Both the position numbers and the translations under genes were made by a program. From Pseudomonadaceae bacterium (GTDB lineage Bacteria > Pseudomonadota > Gammaproteobacteria > Pseudomonadales > Azotimanducaceae), in NCBI GenBank assembly GCA_024743435.1, contig JANSWO010000005.1:1-64000 (forward strand): 64,000 bases of DNA. The letters are read 5' to 3'. The first letter of the stretch is position 1; the number at the start of each line of letters is the position of its first letter. This document shows, in pieces, positions 1-11,133 of this stretch. Under the pieces are notes generated by a model that did no database searches, was not told the origin of the DNA, and was given only the letters and a program-made list of their open reading frames with translations.

Positions 1-207
1 TCAGCTACTGGCAACGAGACTGAAGGCGACGCATCGTTTGGGGCGCTCTCGAGCATTCTATCCAGTCGCTGCGCGATGGATACGAATGCACTGCCGCTAT
101 TCGATGTATTGACGCGCGTCGATCGGGGGGCGGCTGTGAATGATTGCTCCGCAATCAACAGCCGACAACCCGATCACCGTTGCTCTCGAGAACCTCGGCG
201 CGCGTCG

Positions 208-235
208 AAAAATGAACCGAGCACGCGTAGCGTGC
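208..235 (-). terminator. Rho-independent terminator of the pil operon
   Basis: Just after the pilQ stop codon, in the direction of pilQ, a perfect 6-bp stem (GCACGC / GCGTGC, loop TAC, plus-strand 221-235) is followed within ten bases by a run of five T (plus-strand AAAAA at 208-212). The stem is short but GC-rich. The position, 20 bases past the last gene of the pil operon, fits intrinsic termination. Confidence 0.55.
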
Positions 236-254
236 GCGGCTCGTTTATTCGACG

Positions 255-2360
255 TTATTCAACCAGAGAATCAGCAACAATCTTAGGCGTAATGAAGACC
301 AGCAGTTCCTGTTTGTCATCACGCTCTTGCGTGCGCTTGAACAGACGGCCCACGTAGGGAAGGTCGCCGAGGAACGGGGTCTTGGTTGTCGAGACGTTGG
401 TATCTGTCGTAAAGATACCGCCGAGCACGATGGTAGAGCCGTTCTCAACGAGAACTTCGGTTTCGATCTCGTTGGTATTGATCGACGGAACACCGTTAAA
501 CACCTGGCCAACCGTATCGGACTTCACGTTCAACTGCATGATGATGCGATCGTCCGGGGTGATCTGCGGTGTAACTTCGAGCGCCAGCACTGCATCTTTG
601 AAAGAGGTAGAGGTTGCGCCGGAAGAACTGGCTTCCTGATATGGAATCTCCACACCAGACTCGATGATCGCTGGGCTCTTGTCCGCGGTGATGACCTTCG
701 GCCGGGCCACAATCTCGGCATGGCCATCACTGGCTAGTGCGGATAGTTCCAGATCGATGAGGTAGCCAGCACCGGTAAAGCCGATACCAATGCTCGTCGC
801 GCCTTCACCGGTCACGCCCAGATCCACCACCAGATCGCTGGGTGATGTGATTTCACCTTCGCCATCAACAAGAATGTTTTGCAGTTCGGTCAGCGTTTCG
901 AGCGAGCCACCATAGCGCTGAACGTTAGAGCCCAGCTGTTTGTTGCCGCCGCCACCCCAGCGTACGCCGAGCTGTTCCGAGAAGTTGGCGTTCGCCGTGA
1001 CGATCCGAGCTTCGATGAGCACCTGTCGCACCGGCACGTCGAGTTGCGCAATAACACGTCGGAACTCTTCCAGCTTCTCCGCTGTTTCCGTCAGGATGAT
1101 GGAGTTGGTTCGCTCATCAACGATCGCGCTACCACGCTCGCTCAACATTGACGATGCGCCTTCAGATGCATCAAACAGCCTGAACAGCTCCGTGGCCGAT
1201 GCGTAGCGAATCTGGATGAACTCGGTGCGCAGGGGCGCAAGCTCAGAGATCTGCTTCTGATTCTCCAGCTCCAGCTTTTCGCGGGCTGCAATCTCAGCAG
1301 CGGGCGCGACGAGCAGAACATTACCGATCTGGCGTTTGTCGAGGCCCTTGGTTTTAAGAATCAAGTCCAGCGCCTGATCCCAGGGAACGTTCTTCAACCG
1401 CAGCGTAATGCGGCCACCCACCGTGTCGCTCGCCACCAGGTTGAGGTCTGTAAAGTCTGCAATGAGCTGCAACACCGAGCGAACTTCGATGTCCTGGAAG
1501 TTTAGTGACAGCTTCTCGCCGGAGTACTTGAATACGTCCTGGCGATCTTCAATTTCCTGCTCGGTGAGCGGATTGACGCTAACCGTCAGCGTTTTATCTG
1601 CCTGGTAAGACAGATAGTCGTAGTTGCCGGTTGCCGCAATCGTCACGATCGTGTGCGGGCCTTGCTGAACGGCATCAACGATCTGGACCGGTGTGGCGAA
1701 GTCTGTGACATCCAGACGGCGACGGAGGCTGGACGGCAGGTCTGTGTTGCGAATTTCAATTTTGATCTTGCCACCGTCGCTAACAACGCTGACCGGTGCT
1801 TTCGGGTTTGCCAGTGAAACGATGACCTGGCCTTCTCCGTCTTCACCACGCCTGAAGTCGATATTGTCGACGTCCGAAGCGCCACTGCTGAAGCTGCCTG
1901 AATCGCCGGAGACAGCTTGATCAACCGCGCTGTACTGAGAAGCCTCAGCTGCGATAGGTGCACTTCCTGCGCCCGCGCCAACCAGCAGAATAAGCGTGTT
2001 GCCCTCAACTGACGTCTCGTAGGGGACTAAACGCGTCAGGTTAACGATCGCACGAACGCGATCTTTGGTATCCAGCACCGACACTCGCCGAGCGTTCCCG
2101 ATACCCAGATCATGATGCTTGTCGGCCAGCGCGCTGTTTGAACCCGGTAGGTCCAGAACAATCCGCGCGGGCTGCTCGATGGTGTACCCGGTGGGGTTCG
2201 GCGGCGCACCGTCAAACGTCATTCGGATTTCAGTTGCATCACCCGGTAGCGACGAAAAGTCGATCGACTGAATGGTCGACGACCACCCACTGATTGCGGT
2301 CATTACGACAGCGATCGACGCCAGAGTCCGCAGGGCCATTCGGCTCAACATGGTATTCAT
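255..2360 (-). CDS. pilQ: Type IV pilus secretin PilQ
   Basis: Outer-membrane secretin through which the type IV pilus fibre leaves the cell. The 701-residue product has an N-terminal signal segment. One or two AMIN peptidoglycan-binding domains follow (about residues 30-270), then an STN/N0 domain beginning near LNFQDIEVRSVLQLIADF (about 290), an N1 domain, and the C-terminal secretin barrel with the family's ending (PFLGDLPYVGRLFKR and LLVFITPKIV). The length is normal for PilQ. The start is supported by AAGG directly before ATG. It is the last gene of pilMNOPQ, two bases after pilP. In many relatives aroK and aroB come next, but they are not seen in the 254 bases left of it. Confidence 0.97.
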   Translation of the reverse strand: MNTMLSRMALRTLASIAVVMTAISGWSSTIQSIDFSSLPGDATEIRMTFDGAPPNPTGYTIEQPARIVLDLPGSNSALADKHHDLGIGNARRVSVLDTKDRVRAIVNLTRLVPYETSVEGNTLILLVGAGAGSAPIAAEASQYSAVDQAVSGDSGSFSSGASDVDNIDFRRGEDGEGQVIVSLANPKAPVSVVSDGGKIKIEIRNTDLPSSLRRRLDVTDFATPVQIVDAVQQGPHTIVTIAATGNYDYLSYQADKTLTVSVNPLTEQEIEDRQDVFKYSGEKLSLNFQDIEVRSVLQLIADFTDLNLVASDTVGGRITLRLKNVPWDQALDLILKTKGLDKRQIGNVLLVAPAAEIAAREKLELENQKQISELAPLRTEFIQIRYASATELFRLFDASEGASSMLSERGSAIVDERTNSIILTETAEKLEEFRRVIAQLDVPVRQVLIEARIVTANANFSEQLGVRWGGGGNKQLGSNVQRYGGSLETLTELQNILVDGEGEITSPSDLVVDLGVTGEGATSIGIGFTGAGYLIDLELSALASDGHAEIVARPKVITADKSPAIIESGVEIPYQEASSSGATSTSFKDAVLALEVTPQITPDDRIIMQLNVKSDTVGQVFNGVPSINTNEIETEVLVENGSTIVLGGIFTTDTNVSTTKTPFLGDLPYVGRLFKRTQERDDKQELLVFITPKIVADSLVE

Positions 2361-2362
2361 CC

Positions 2363-2941
2363 TTACTCTACCCCTCCGAGTGAAACGTTACGCGCGCGTT
2401 CAACCCACCCGCCCGTTCCGTCCGGAACAATTTCAATGAGCTCCACGGCTCCGTCTTCGATACTGATGACCTCACCATGATCCGTGCCCATGTAGTCACC
2501 CACTGAAACTCGATGCACGCCACCTTCAGGGTCGCGCACGAGAGCAAACAGATCTCTACCCTGGGATAGCGTACCTACCATGCCCAGAGAGCCGATCTGA
2601 AATTGCTCGAGAAACTGTTTAACCCGATTGAAATTGGGTTCAACGCGAACACCATCCCGGCGTGGTTCAACCGCAGCTACGAGCACTGGCGGCTCAAATG
2701 GACTGCGCTTGTCACTCGCCTGGTAGGCGAACGGCGGAACGGTTTCGAAAGGCGGCAGTGGCGGAATGCGGGACTTACCGCGAGCGTCCACCTCAGCCAT
2801 GAATTCTTTGATATCTGCAAAATCGCCATCGCCGCCGCAACCTGCGAGCAGGCCAATGAACAAAGCAACGATTGCTGTTCGCAGGGCCATCGCGATGGAA
2901 GTCGTCGATCTAGCCGGAAACTGTGAAGCTACTTGTGACAT
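2363..2941 (-). CDS. pilP: Type IV pilus assembly lipoprotein PilP
   Basis: Inner-membrane lipoprotein that links the PilN/PilO dimer to the PilQ secretin. The N-terminus has a hydrophobic stretch ending in a lipobox (LLAGC). The C-terminal half (about residues 95-180) has the beta-sandwich signature of PilP: IGSLGMVGTLSQGRDLFALV, then a basic-site context GVHRVSVGDYMGTDHGEV. An internal Met at residue 18 is an alternative start that would give a more usual signal peptide. The gene sits 4 bases after pilO and 2 bases before pilQ, consistent with one transcript. Confidence 0.94.
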   Translation of the reverse strand: MSQVASQFPARSTTSIAMALRTAIVALFIGLLAGCGGDGDFADIKEFMAEVDARGKSRIPPLPPFETVPPFAYQASDKRSPFEPPVLVAAVEPRRDGVRVEPNFNRVKQFLEQFQIGSLGMVGTLSQGRDLFALVRDPEGGVHRVSVGDYMGTDHGEVISIEDGAVELIEIVPDGTGGWVERARNVSLGGVE

Positions 2942-2945
2942 CCGT

Positions 2946-3557
2946 TCACGCCTCCTCGTCCAGATAGCGATAGGTCTTCGCCAGAATATCCATCTTCAAT
3001 TCGTTCGGAGACGACTCAGGCTGGATAGTGAAATCGTGCAACGTAACGATCCGCGACAGGTTAGCGACACCCGATACGAAGGTTCCGATCTTGTGATAGT
3101 CGCCTTCGACGACGATCTGAATCGGCAGCTCGATATAGAACTCGGTTCGATTCTCCGGTCGCAGCTCGATGCTCTCGATGGTGAGCTCGTTATCGAGCGC
3201 TGTCCGCGTAATGTCTTCGAGCAACCCAGGCACTTCGGTATCTTTCGGCAGCTGGCTGAGCAGCGAATCGAACATGCGCTCCATCTCGGCCTTCTGCTCG
3301 CGGTATTCCTCGAGGTTCGCCGCCTGCTCCGCTTTCGACTCGTACTCCGAGCGAAGCGATACTTCCTGCTTCTGAGCCTTCTCAAGCGCCTGCTGTTTTT
3401 CCGTCAACACCAGGTAGTAGCCACCAACAACGAACAAGACGAAAACGAGAGCCAACAAAATGGCTTTGACGATGCCCGGCCAATTGCCAATGTTGTTGAC
3501 ATCGAGATCCGAAAGGTCGAAGTCTTTCAGCTGGTCCAATGAATCCTGCAAAGCCAC
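2946..3557 (-). CDS. pilO: Type IV pilus inner-membrane platform protein PilO
   Basis: Bitopic inner-membrane protein that forms a heterodimer with PilN in the pilus alignment subcomplex. The 203-residue protein has a short cytoplasmic N-terminus, one membrane segment (about residues 28-50, AILLALVFVLFVVGGYYLVL), a coiled coil (about 52-100), and a C-terminal ferredoxin-like domain (LPIQIVVEGDYHKIGTFVSG). This is the standard PilO layout. It is 2 bases from pilN and 4 from pilP. Confidence 0.95.
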   Translation of the reverse strand: MALQDSLDQLKDFDLSDLDVNNIGNWPGIVKAILLALVFVLFVVGGYYLVLTEKQQALEKAQKQEVSLRSEYESKAEQAANLEEYREQKAEMERMFDSLLSQLPKDTEVPGLLEDITRTALDNELTIESIELRPENRTEFYIELPIQIVVEGDYHKIGTFVSGVANLSRIVTLHDFTIQPESSPNELKMDILAKTYRYLDEEA

Positions 3558-3559
3558 CG

Positions 3560-4131
3560 CTATTCCTCCGCCGCTTCGACGTTCGGGTTGACCTGGTTAA
3601 AAGTCAGCGAGAACGTGCTGGATTGAGGACCGTAGATCGAATTCCTCGGGTCTTCTTTGATGCTCTTCAGATTTGGGTTAGCAAACCAGTCGGAGGCGTC
3701 GAGGTTGCGCATCAGCGCAGAAATCCGGTTATTGGATTCGGCCAGGCCAGTCACAGAGAGCTGATCAGCCTTGAGCTCCAGATTGGTGTAGTGAACACCT
3801 TTGGACATGGCGCGAACCATTTCATCGAATACTCGAACGATCACGGGTCGGTTGCCCTGCAGCTCCTGAATAACTCGCATGCGCGACAGCAAGTCTTCGC
3901 GTATCTGCTGCAAGTTTCGGATTTCGCTGATCTTCGTATCCAGTTCGCCAATGCGATCCTGAAGAAACTTGTTGCGGGCGGTCTGGTTATCGGTTTGCTG
4001 ATTCAAATAGAAAACCGCACCACCAATCAGAAGCGCCGCTACAACGACAACCGCACCGAGGTTGCCAAGAAACTCGCGTTTCTTGCGGCTGCGCTCCCAC
4101 TCGCGCCAGGGTAATAGGTTAATCCTTGCCA

Positions 4132-4132
<1 letters not shown>
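3560..4132 (-). CDS. pilN: Type IV pilus inner-membrane platform protein PilN
   Basis: Partner of PilO that also binds cytoplasmic PilM through its N-terminal peptide. The protein opens with ARINLLPWRE, matching the conserved PilM-binding INLLPWR motif. It continues with one membrane segment (about residues 23-44), a coiled coil and a ferredoxin-like periplasmic domain. The start codon shares a base with the pilM stop, which indicates translational coupling. Confidence 0.96.
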
Positions 4133-5208
<1,076 letters not shown>

Positions 5209-5386
5209 TTAGTGGAGCGGGCACTTACGTCCTATAGATGCAACAACACATTAAATACCACTCATTGCGGGAGAGCAACGGACGTAGAGGCTTCGGCAAC
5301 CCGCTCGGAGGCCGCATCCCGTCATCGCCCAAGGCTCCCTCAAACCTCAGTATGGCTGTACCCAGCCTAGCAAGGACCGCAGCGCC

Positions 5387-8011
5387 ATGACACCAACGTC
5401 AAGACGCGTCCTCGGCACTATTATGTGGCTGGGAATTACGACTTTATGTGGTGCAGTCCTCAGTCTCGCGGGACTGTACCTGTATCTCGATCCTCAGATT
5501 CCTTCTGCTCGCAGCTACCGAAACGTCGAATTAGAAACCCCGTTGCGGGTATATGCCAGCGACGGAGCCTTGATCGCGGAATACGGCGAGCGACGGCTGA
5601 TACCCGTCACGCTGGCCGATGTACCCGCGGATTTCGTGAATGCGGTGCTCAATACCGAAGACAAACGCTTCTTCGAACACTCCGGTATCGATTTCATATC
5701 CCTGCTTAACGATACATTCCAGTTGATTGTCTATCGGGAAATCCGCGGTGGCGCTAGTACGATCACCATGCAGCTCGCCCGCAACGTCTCCTTTTCACTT
5801 GAGCAAACGTTCATACGCAAGTTCAAGGAAATGTTGCTCGCCCTGAAGCTGGAGCGGGAACTATCGAAAGAGGAAATCCTTGAGCTCTATATCAATGTAG
5901 TACCGTTCGGCAAAGGTGCATATGGCGCAGAGGCGGCAGCACAAACCTACTATGGCAAAACACTCAAGGAGCTGGAGCTCGCGCAGCTCGCCATGCTGGC
6001 TGGCATTCCAAAGGCACCCACGGCGGGCAACCCGATAAACGGCCCCGAGCGAGCGCTCGATCGGCGCAACGTCGTACTCGAGCGGATGCTGGAACAGGCT
6101 TCCATCAGCCAAGAGCAGCACGATCGCGCCGTTGCGAAGCCGATAACGGCCAGCATCTATGCCCGGCCCCTGGACGTGCCGTCACCCTACCCTGCTGAGT
6201 TGATCCGGCAGGAGCTGACCGCGCGCTACGATGATCTTTACTCCGGCGGCTATGAGATCCACACCACGATCGACAGCAGGCTGCAGGCGAAAGCGATAGC
6301 GTCAGTGCGCCAGGGGCTAATTGACTACGACCGCCGCCACGGCTATCGCGGCCCGGAGGCGAACGTCGCGGCTGAAGACCCGGCCAATGCCTATCCAGAG
6401 TATCTGGCAGCGTTAGATGATCTTGGGGTTGTAGGAGGCCTGGTTCCCGCGGTTGTCGTGGACGTGGCGGACGAGCACTTCGACGCGCTATTACCCAGCA
6501 ACATCGTGAAGCGCATACCGTTTGAAGCCCTTGCCTGGGCTCGCAGCTACATTAATGAAAACCAGCGCGGACCAGCGCCAAAAATTGCCAGCGATGTCGT
6601 CGCTGTCGGTGACGTGATTCGACTGCGCTACCGGGCAGAACCGCTTGAGCAAGAGACACAGGAAGACCAACAGGAAGCTGTCGAGCGATGGGAGTTCGCT
6701 CAGGTACCAGCCATTCAAGGCGCCCTCGTCAGCATCGATCCGGAAACCGGCGGCATCGTCGCCATGGTGGGCGGTTTTGACTTTGCCGCCAACCAGTTCA
6801 ACAACGCAAGCCAGGCCGCGCGACAACCCGGGTCCGGGTTCAAGCCGTTCGTCTACGCAGCCGCGCTAAACAGTGGCATCACTCCAGCGACGCTGTTTCT
6901 TGACGCTCCCCTGGTGTTTGAGGACGCGCTGCTCGAAACCCAGTATCGGCCGCGTAATGACAATGCTCGCTACAACGGCGAAACGAGGCTACGGGAGGCG
7001 CTGTATCGATCCATCAACCTGGTCTCGATTCGTGTGTTGCAGGAGGTGGGCGCCGGTAACGTGCTGAACTTCGCCCGCAACAATCTGGGCTTCGATATTG
7101 CCACCTTCCCACGCAACACCCAGCTGGCAATCGGCGGCGGCACGATGGCGGTGACACCCATCGACATGGCGCGCAGCTACGCATTGTTCGCGAACGGCGG
7201 CTATCTCGTGCAGCCGCACCTGTTGCGCTACGTTAAAAATCGCAAGGGCGACATCATCTATCAGAACGTAAAACCTGCGGTGTGCCGCAGCTGCGATTCT
7301 GATGCAAATGACGCCGAACCCAGCGAAGACGTGGCAACTGTTGCGGCAGACATAGACATAGACATGGCCGAGGCCGAGGCCGAGGCCGAGGGCGAGCTGG
7401 CCGAAAACTCAGACGCCATTACAACCGGCGCCACGTCGGAAGATGAAGATTCCAGCAGCACGGCGAGCGCTGTCATCGAGGAGCTTATCCCAGCGCCCCC
7501 AGCTCCTGCGATCCTTGATGGGCGTGTTGCCTACATCATGCATACGATGCTGCAGGACGTGATTCGACGGGGTACCGGTACCAAGGCGCGCGTCATGGGC
7601 CGCGGCGACATCGCTGGCAAGACCGGTACGACCGACGAGGCTGCGGACACCTGGTTTAACGGCTACAACCCTGCGCTGGCAACAACGGTTTGGGTTGGCT
7701 TCAGCGACTACCGGCCGCTCGGCAGACGCGAATACGGCTCAACCACGCCGTTGCCGATTTGGATTGACTACATGACCAGCGCTCTCGCCGGCAGTGATGA
7801 GGCGTACCCGAAACAACCGCCCGGCATCGTTACCATGAAAATCGATACTGAAACCGGAGAGCCAACGCCGCCGGGGCAGCCTGGTTCCGCATTCGAGTAC
7901 TTCCTGGCGGAGCACGCACCGCCACCGGCGAGTAACTCGGTGCGTGATATCGCACCGAGTTACGACGAAGTGGATGTCGATGAGATCGTCGTTCCCGACG
8001 ATCTGTTCTAG
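5387..8011 (+). CDS. mrcA: Bifunctional penicillin-binding protein 1A
   Basis: Class A PBP that polymerises glycan strands and cross-links peptides in the periplasm. It has one membrane anchor (about residues 12-34) and a GT51 glycosyltransferase domain with the catalytic motif at E91-D92 (TEDKRFFEH). An OB-like insert typical of PBP1A follows, then a transpeptidase domain with S483-x-x-K486, S542-I-N544 and K745-T-G-T. Between the second and third transpeptidase motifs is an acidic low-complexity insert (about residues 650-700) encoded partly by short tandem repeats. The gene is divergent from pilM, the usual neighbourhood in gammaproteobacteria. At 874 residues it is slightly longer than E. 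coli PBP1A. Confidence 0.96.
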   Translation: MTPTSRRVLGTIMWLGITTLCGAVLSLAGLYLYLDPQIPSARSYRNVELETPLRVYASDGALIAEYGERRLIPVTLADVPADFVNAVLNTEDKRFFEHSGIDFISLLNDTFQLIVYREIRGGASTITMQLARNVSFSLEQTFIRKFKEMLLALKLERELSKEEILELYINVVPFGKGAYGAEAAAQTYYGKTLKELELAQLAMLAGIPKAPTAGNPINGPERALDRRNVVLERMLEQASISQEQHDRAVAKPITASIYARPLDVPSPYPAELIRQELTARYDDLYSGGYEIHTTIDSRLQAKAIASVRQGLIDYDRRHGYRGPEANVAAEDPANAYPEYLAALDDLGVVGGLVPAVVVDVADEHFDALLPSNIVKRIPFEALAWARSYINENQRGPAPKIASDVVAVGDVIRLRYRAEPLEQETQEDQQEAVERWEFAQVPAIQGALVSIDPETGGIVAMVGGFDFAANQFNNASQAARQPGSGFKPFVYAAALNSGITPATLFLDAPLVFEDALLETQYRPRNDNARYNGETRLREALYRSINLVSIRVLQEVGAGNVLNFARNNLGFDIATFPRNTQLAIGGGTMAVTPIDMARSYALFANGGYLVQPHLLRYVKNRKGDIIYQNVKPAVCRSCDSDANDAEPSEDVATVAADIDIDMAEAEAEAEGELAENSDAITTGATSEDEDSSSTASAVIEELIPAPPAPAILDGRVAYIMHTMLQDVIRRGTGTKARVMGRGDIAGKTGTTDEAADTWFNGYNPALATTVWVGFSDYRPLGRREYGSTTPLPIWIDYMTSALAGSDEAYPKQPPGIVTMKIDTETGEPTPPGQPGSAFEYFLAEHAPPPASNSVRDIAPSYDEVDVDEIVVPDDLF
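7349..7390 (+). repeat. Short tandem repeats inside mrcA (GACATA and GCCGAG units)
   Basis: Inside the PBP1A gene the six-base unit GACATA occurs about two and a half times, and is followed at once by four perfect copies of GCCGAG (7367-7390). They encode Asp-Ile and Ala-Glu dipeptides in an acidic linker between transpeptidase motifs. The reading frame is kept because the unit is six bases. Confidence 0.85.
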
Positions 8012-8030
8012 GAGCTTTGGATCTGCTTGA

Positions 8031-9509
8031 TCAGAACGGTAGCGGGATAAGGTTGCCGTTCACGGTGAGCTGACCATCCGCGAATTTGGCCGTGCTCGCA
8101 TAGCCGGATTCGCTTTTGATCATCATGCCTTGCTGCTCAAGCATGCCAAGCATCATCGGCAACTGAGCATCCACCATCTGATCGATCTGCTCCTCGGTCA
8201 TCTCCTGACCACTCTGAGCGACGGCGGCCTGCATCTGGCTTCGAGCACTGGAGCGCATCATCTGCTCCGCCATGGCGACCGGCAGCGCCACGTCGGCATC
8301 CAGAGACAGCATTTGCTTCCACATCGCCAGGTCCATGAAATTGAATTGATCCAGCGCAGGCAGAACCGACGCATCAAATCGAAGATCCATGTTCGCGGCT
8401 ACCTGCTCGCCATCAATGACCGCGCTCATGGGCGTGATACGCAATTCCGGCGACCCTTGAAGTACCTGGTGCACCATAGAAGCCATCTCTGCCATCACCG
8501 CTTCGGAATCCACAGAAGCCTCATCCGGATTGGCGGCGGCCTGCATGATCTGATCTGTCATCTTCTGGTTGTAGTCCATGTAGGCCTCAAGCGCTTCCGG
8601 CCTGATGTTGTCCATCTCCAGATTCACGAGCATGTCGTCGACGGAAACGTCTGGGCCAGTGAGCCCAGCCAGCTTGTAGACAACGTCGATGTCCAGCAGA
8701 CCGGCCTCTGACAATGTCGTGCTTTGTTCTACCGCAAGGTCAGTGAATACAATCTTGGCGTCATCGCCTTCAACCGCAATCTCAGACATAACGAAACTCA
8801 CATCACCTACCGTTACGTAGGTTGAATGCTGTTGCACGTCGGCGGTCATTCGCGTCTCACCAATCGTCAAGTTCATCGGTTCATCGCCACCGGTGGACAC
8901 AATGCTCAGGCCCGGCATCGTGCCTTCCATGTCTACCTGACCCGTCGTCAATTGAGCGGTGCCGTCCGCGGAGAAACCCTGAAACGAAAATTGCGTACCG
9001 TCTTCATCAATGGCGATCTGCGGTGATGCGATATCGAAACTCGACGCGCCGGTGAGGCCGGTCGTCGAGCTGAAGGTCATCAACGAATCAACGCCGGCAA
9101 GCGTTTGAAAATCAGACAGGACGTCGAACTGCGACACATCAAGATTGCCACTCATGCGGTTCAAGCCAAAGCCGAGCCCGTTGCTAAGGAAAACCAGGCC
9201 ATGATCAATGGTCAGTGGCGTCAGCAACGCTCCATCGAACGCAACTTCCGCGCCGTCGCCAGCAGTATTCGCCGCCTCGCCAAGCGCGGTGTTCAGCATT
9301 TGCTGATACGAATCACTGAAGCGATAGCGCACGGTAGCTTCGGATGAGAACCAGCCGCGGTCGTAGTCTGCGATCTCGATGGCGACCCAGGGGTTTTCCT
9401 GCAGCTTGATTGCATCCTGCAGCGCACTTTCTGTCATGCGACCAGTAACGAACGGGCTCAGCACAACGATCGCGAGCACAACGGCGACAATTACAACGAC
9501 TTTCTTCAT
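8031..9509 (-). CDS. YdgA-like DUF945 family protein
   Basis: I place the start at the internal ATG giving MKKVVVIVAVVLAIVVLSP, a clean signal or anchor segment. The frame stays open 70 codons further upstream, but that extension is cysteine- and proline-rich and unlike a protein start. The 492-residue product fits the DUF945/YdgA family: an N-terminal membrane segment, the early motif YDRGWFSSEATV (D-RGWFSS is the family hallmark), repeated beta-strand units, and a methionine-rich helical part (about 385-450). Family members are envelope proteins of unclear function. It is convergent with mrcA (20 bases apart). Confidence 0.8.
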   Translation of the reverse strand: MKKVVVIVAVVLAIVVLSPFVTGRMTESALQDAIKLQENPWVAIEIADYDRGWFSSEATVRYRFSDSYQQMLNTALGEAANTAGDGAEVAFDGALLTPLTIDHGLVFLSNGLGFGLNRMSGNLDVSQFDVLSDFQTLAGVDSLMTFSSTTGLTGASSFDIASPQIAIDEDGTQFSFQGFSADGTAQLTTGQVDMEGTMPGLSIVSTGGDEPMNLTIGETRMTADVQQHSTYVTVGDVSFVMSEIAVEGDDAKIVFTDLAVEQSTTLSEAGLLDIDVVYKLAGLTGPDVSVDDMLVNLEMDNIRPEALEAYMDYNQKMTDQIMQAAANPDEASVDSEAVMAEMASMVHQVLQGSPELRITPMSAVIDGEQVAANMDLRFDASVLPALDQFNFMDLAMWKQMLSLDADVALPVAMAEQMMRSSARSQMQAAVAQSGQEMTEEQIDQMVDAQLPMMLGMLEQQGMMIKSESGYASTAKFADGQLTVNGNLIPLPF

Positions 9510-9660
9510 AAGGGGGTTCCAATTACAGCGTACGGCTGGCGCCGCTGGGTAGGCTAATCTCAACGCTCGAGCCGGCCCCTTGAGCAAGCATCGAGTGCGC
9601 TGATGCGCAGAATAGCGCGGCTCGCACGGCCAGGCATCTCCAGAAACCCAGGGACAGGCA

Positions 9661-11133
9661 CTACTGCACGATTTTGATGCGATCTCCGGCGCGTGGCTCG
9701 CCGTTGGGATGATGGCCATTGATCAGCCGCAGGGTTTCTTCGCCCAGGGTGGTCAGCGATGAGCGGGCGGCGAGTTTTGCGTAAGTATCGCCGGGCGCCG
9801 CCTCGATAATCTTTATGCGCTGATTATTCGCAAGCTTCACATCGTCTGCATTCATGGCCCGAAAGGAAGCCATGGTCGCAAGGAAGTCTTTCTTGAATTG
9901 CTCGGGGTCGGCGCCAGGGCCTGCATCGCCTTTGAACAGAAACACCGCGTTGCCTTTGTAAATCACACCAATCATGCGCGCGGCAGACTTCCCGTCGAGC
10001 ACTTCAATCTCGCCCGCGTAGGCGGGGAAACTGCCAATTGGAAACTCGCTTCCGTCCTTAACATCCGTGCGTTTTAGTGTCTTTTCGACATACTCCGCAG
10101 GAGTCTGATTGTCGGATGGCGCTGCGTTTCGCTGCAGCGAGATTTGCGTACCCGGTTGAGCCGGGTCCACCGCCAGCACCGCCGCTGGTGTATTACGCAC
10201 AGCAAATCGCTCCGGAAAGCTCACAACGAAACGGAAGCTGCTGTGATAGTACGTTGAGTCGCGAAGAACGCCGCCAGCTGCCTGATCACCGAACACCAGC
10301 CCATCCAGCATCGCCCAGAAGTCGCGAAGAGGCTCGACGGTTTCCTCGGTCATGAGATGCAGTGAGCTTTGCACCGCATCGTGCAGTCGCTTGTCGTTTC
10401 GAGGGTGCGACGAAAACAGACCGTGATAGCTCTGATTGGCGCCGCGGACATCCGTCTGAAAGAGCTGGTTGTCTTTCAACACCTGGATGGCCTCAATCAT
10501 GGAATGCGGGTTGTATCCAGCCTTGGCCGCAAACTGACCACCATAAGCATCCGCTTCCAGCTCATGCTCGCGGCCATAGCCAGATACCAATTCCGCAGTA
10601 GCCATGTTGGCAAGCTCAAGCACTTCGGCTGAGCCGGTGAAGATTGCGCCAATCCAGCCAAGCGCCTGGCCGACTCGAGCCGGCGTGTTACGGCGCGAAA
10701 GGTGATTACCAACGATATGCCCGATCTCATGTCCGATAACCCCGGCAAGCTCATCCTCGCTGCGCAGGTGTGCAATCAGCCCCCTGTGGATGAAGATATA
10801 GCCGCCATCCATCGCATACGCGTTAACGATTGAATCGTCGACAACACAAAACACCATCGGTGGATGGTTCGGGCCATACTCGGCGAGCAACAAGCGATCA
10901 CCGATCTCCTGGACATAATCCTGCCAGTCCTGGTTGTCATAGAGCTGGCCAGCCTCTTCGAGGCCGCGATACATTTTGGCGCCATTGGGCGCGGCAAGAG
11001 CGTTCTGTACGCCCACCAAAGAAAGCGCGAATGCCGCGAGCACGAGTACAGCGCGCAAGCGCAACTGCGCGGTTCGGCCGGCAAAAGGTGACTGTCCAAC
11101 GAGCATGCTCACTCCGGATCGCACTGGGAACAC
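9661..11133 (-). CDS. M48 family zinc metalloprotease (BepA-like)
   Basis: Periplasmic metalloprotease, probably of the outer-membrane quality-control type. A signal peptide (about residues 25-48, ending ALAAP) precedes an M48 domain with the zinc motif HEIGH (about residue 137) and the third ligand in HELEAD (about 190). The C-terminus carries a LysM-like segment (APGDTYAKLAARSS ... GDRIKIV), consistent with binding of peptidoglycan. BepA of E. coli shares the M48 domain but ends in TPR repeats, so this is a BepA/LoiP-like relative and not a clear orthologue. Met at residue 10 is an alternative start. Confidence 0.88.
   Translation of the reverse strand: MFPVRSGVSMLVGQSPFAGRTAQLRLRAVLVLAAFALSLVGVQNALAAPNGAKMYRGLEEAGQLYDNQDWQDYVQEIGDRLLLAEYGPNHPPMVFCVVDDSIVNAYAMDGGYIFIHRGLIAHLRSEDELAGVIGHEIGHIVGNHLSRRNTPARVGQALGWIGAIFTGSAEVLELANMATAELVSGYGREHELEADAYGGQFAAKAGYNPHSMIEAIQVLKDNQLFQTDVRGANQSYHGLFSSHPRNDKRLHDAVQSSLHLMTEETVEPLRDFWAMLDGLVFGDQAAGGVLRDSTYYHSSFRFVVSFPERFAVRNTPAAVLAVDPAQPGTQISLQRNAAPSDNQTPAEYVEKTLKRTDVKDGSEFPIGSFPAYAGEIEVLDGKSAARMIGVIYKGNAVFLFKGDAGPGADPEQFKKDFLATMASFRAMNADDVKLANNQRIKIIEAAPGDTYAKLAARSSLTTLGEETLRLINGHHPNGEPRAGDRIKIVQ

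Noticed and set aside
1-155. Open frame on the minus strand running off the left edge from a possible TTG at 155
   Set aside because: It is about 50 codons within the window, has no good start signal, does not resemble shikimate kinase (the usual neighbour of pilQ) and cannot be judged without the next bases.
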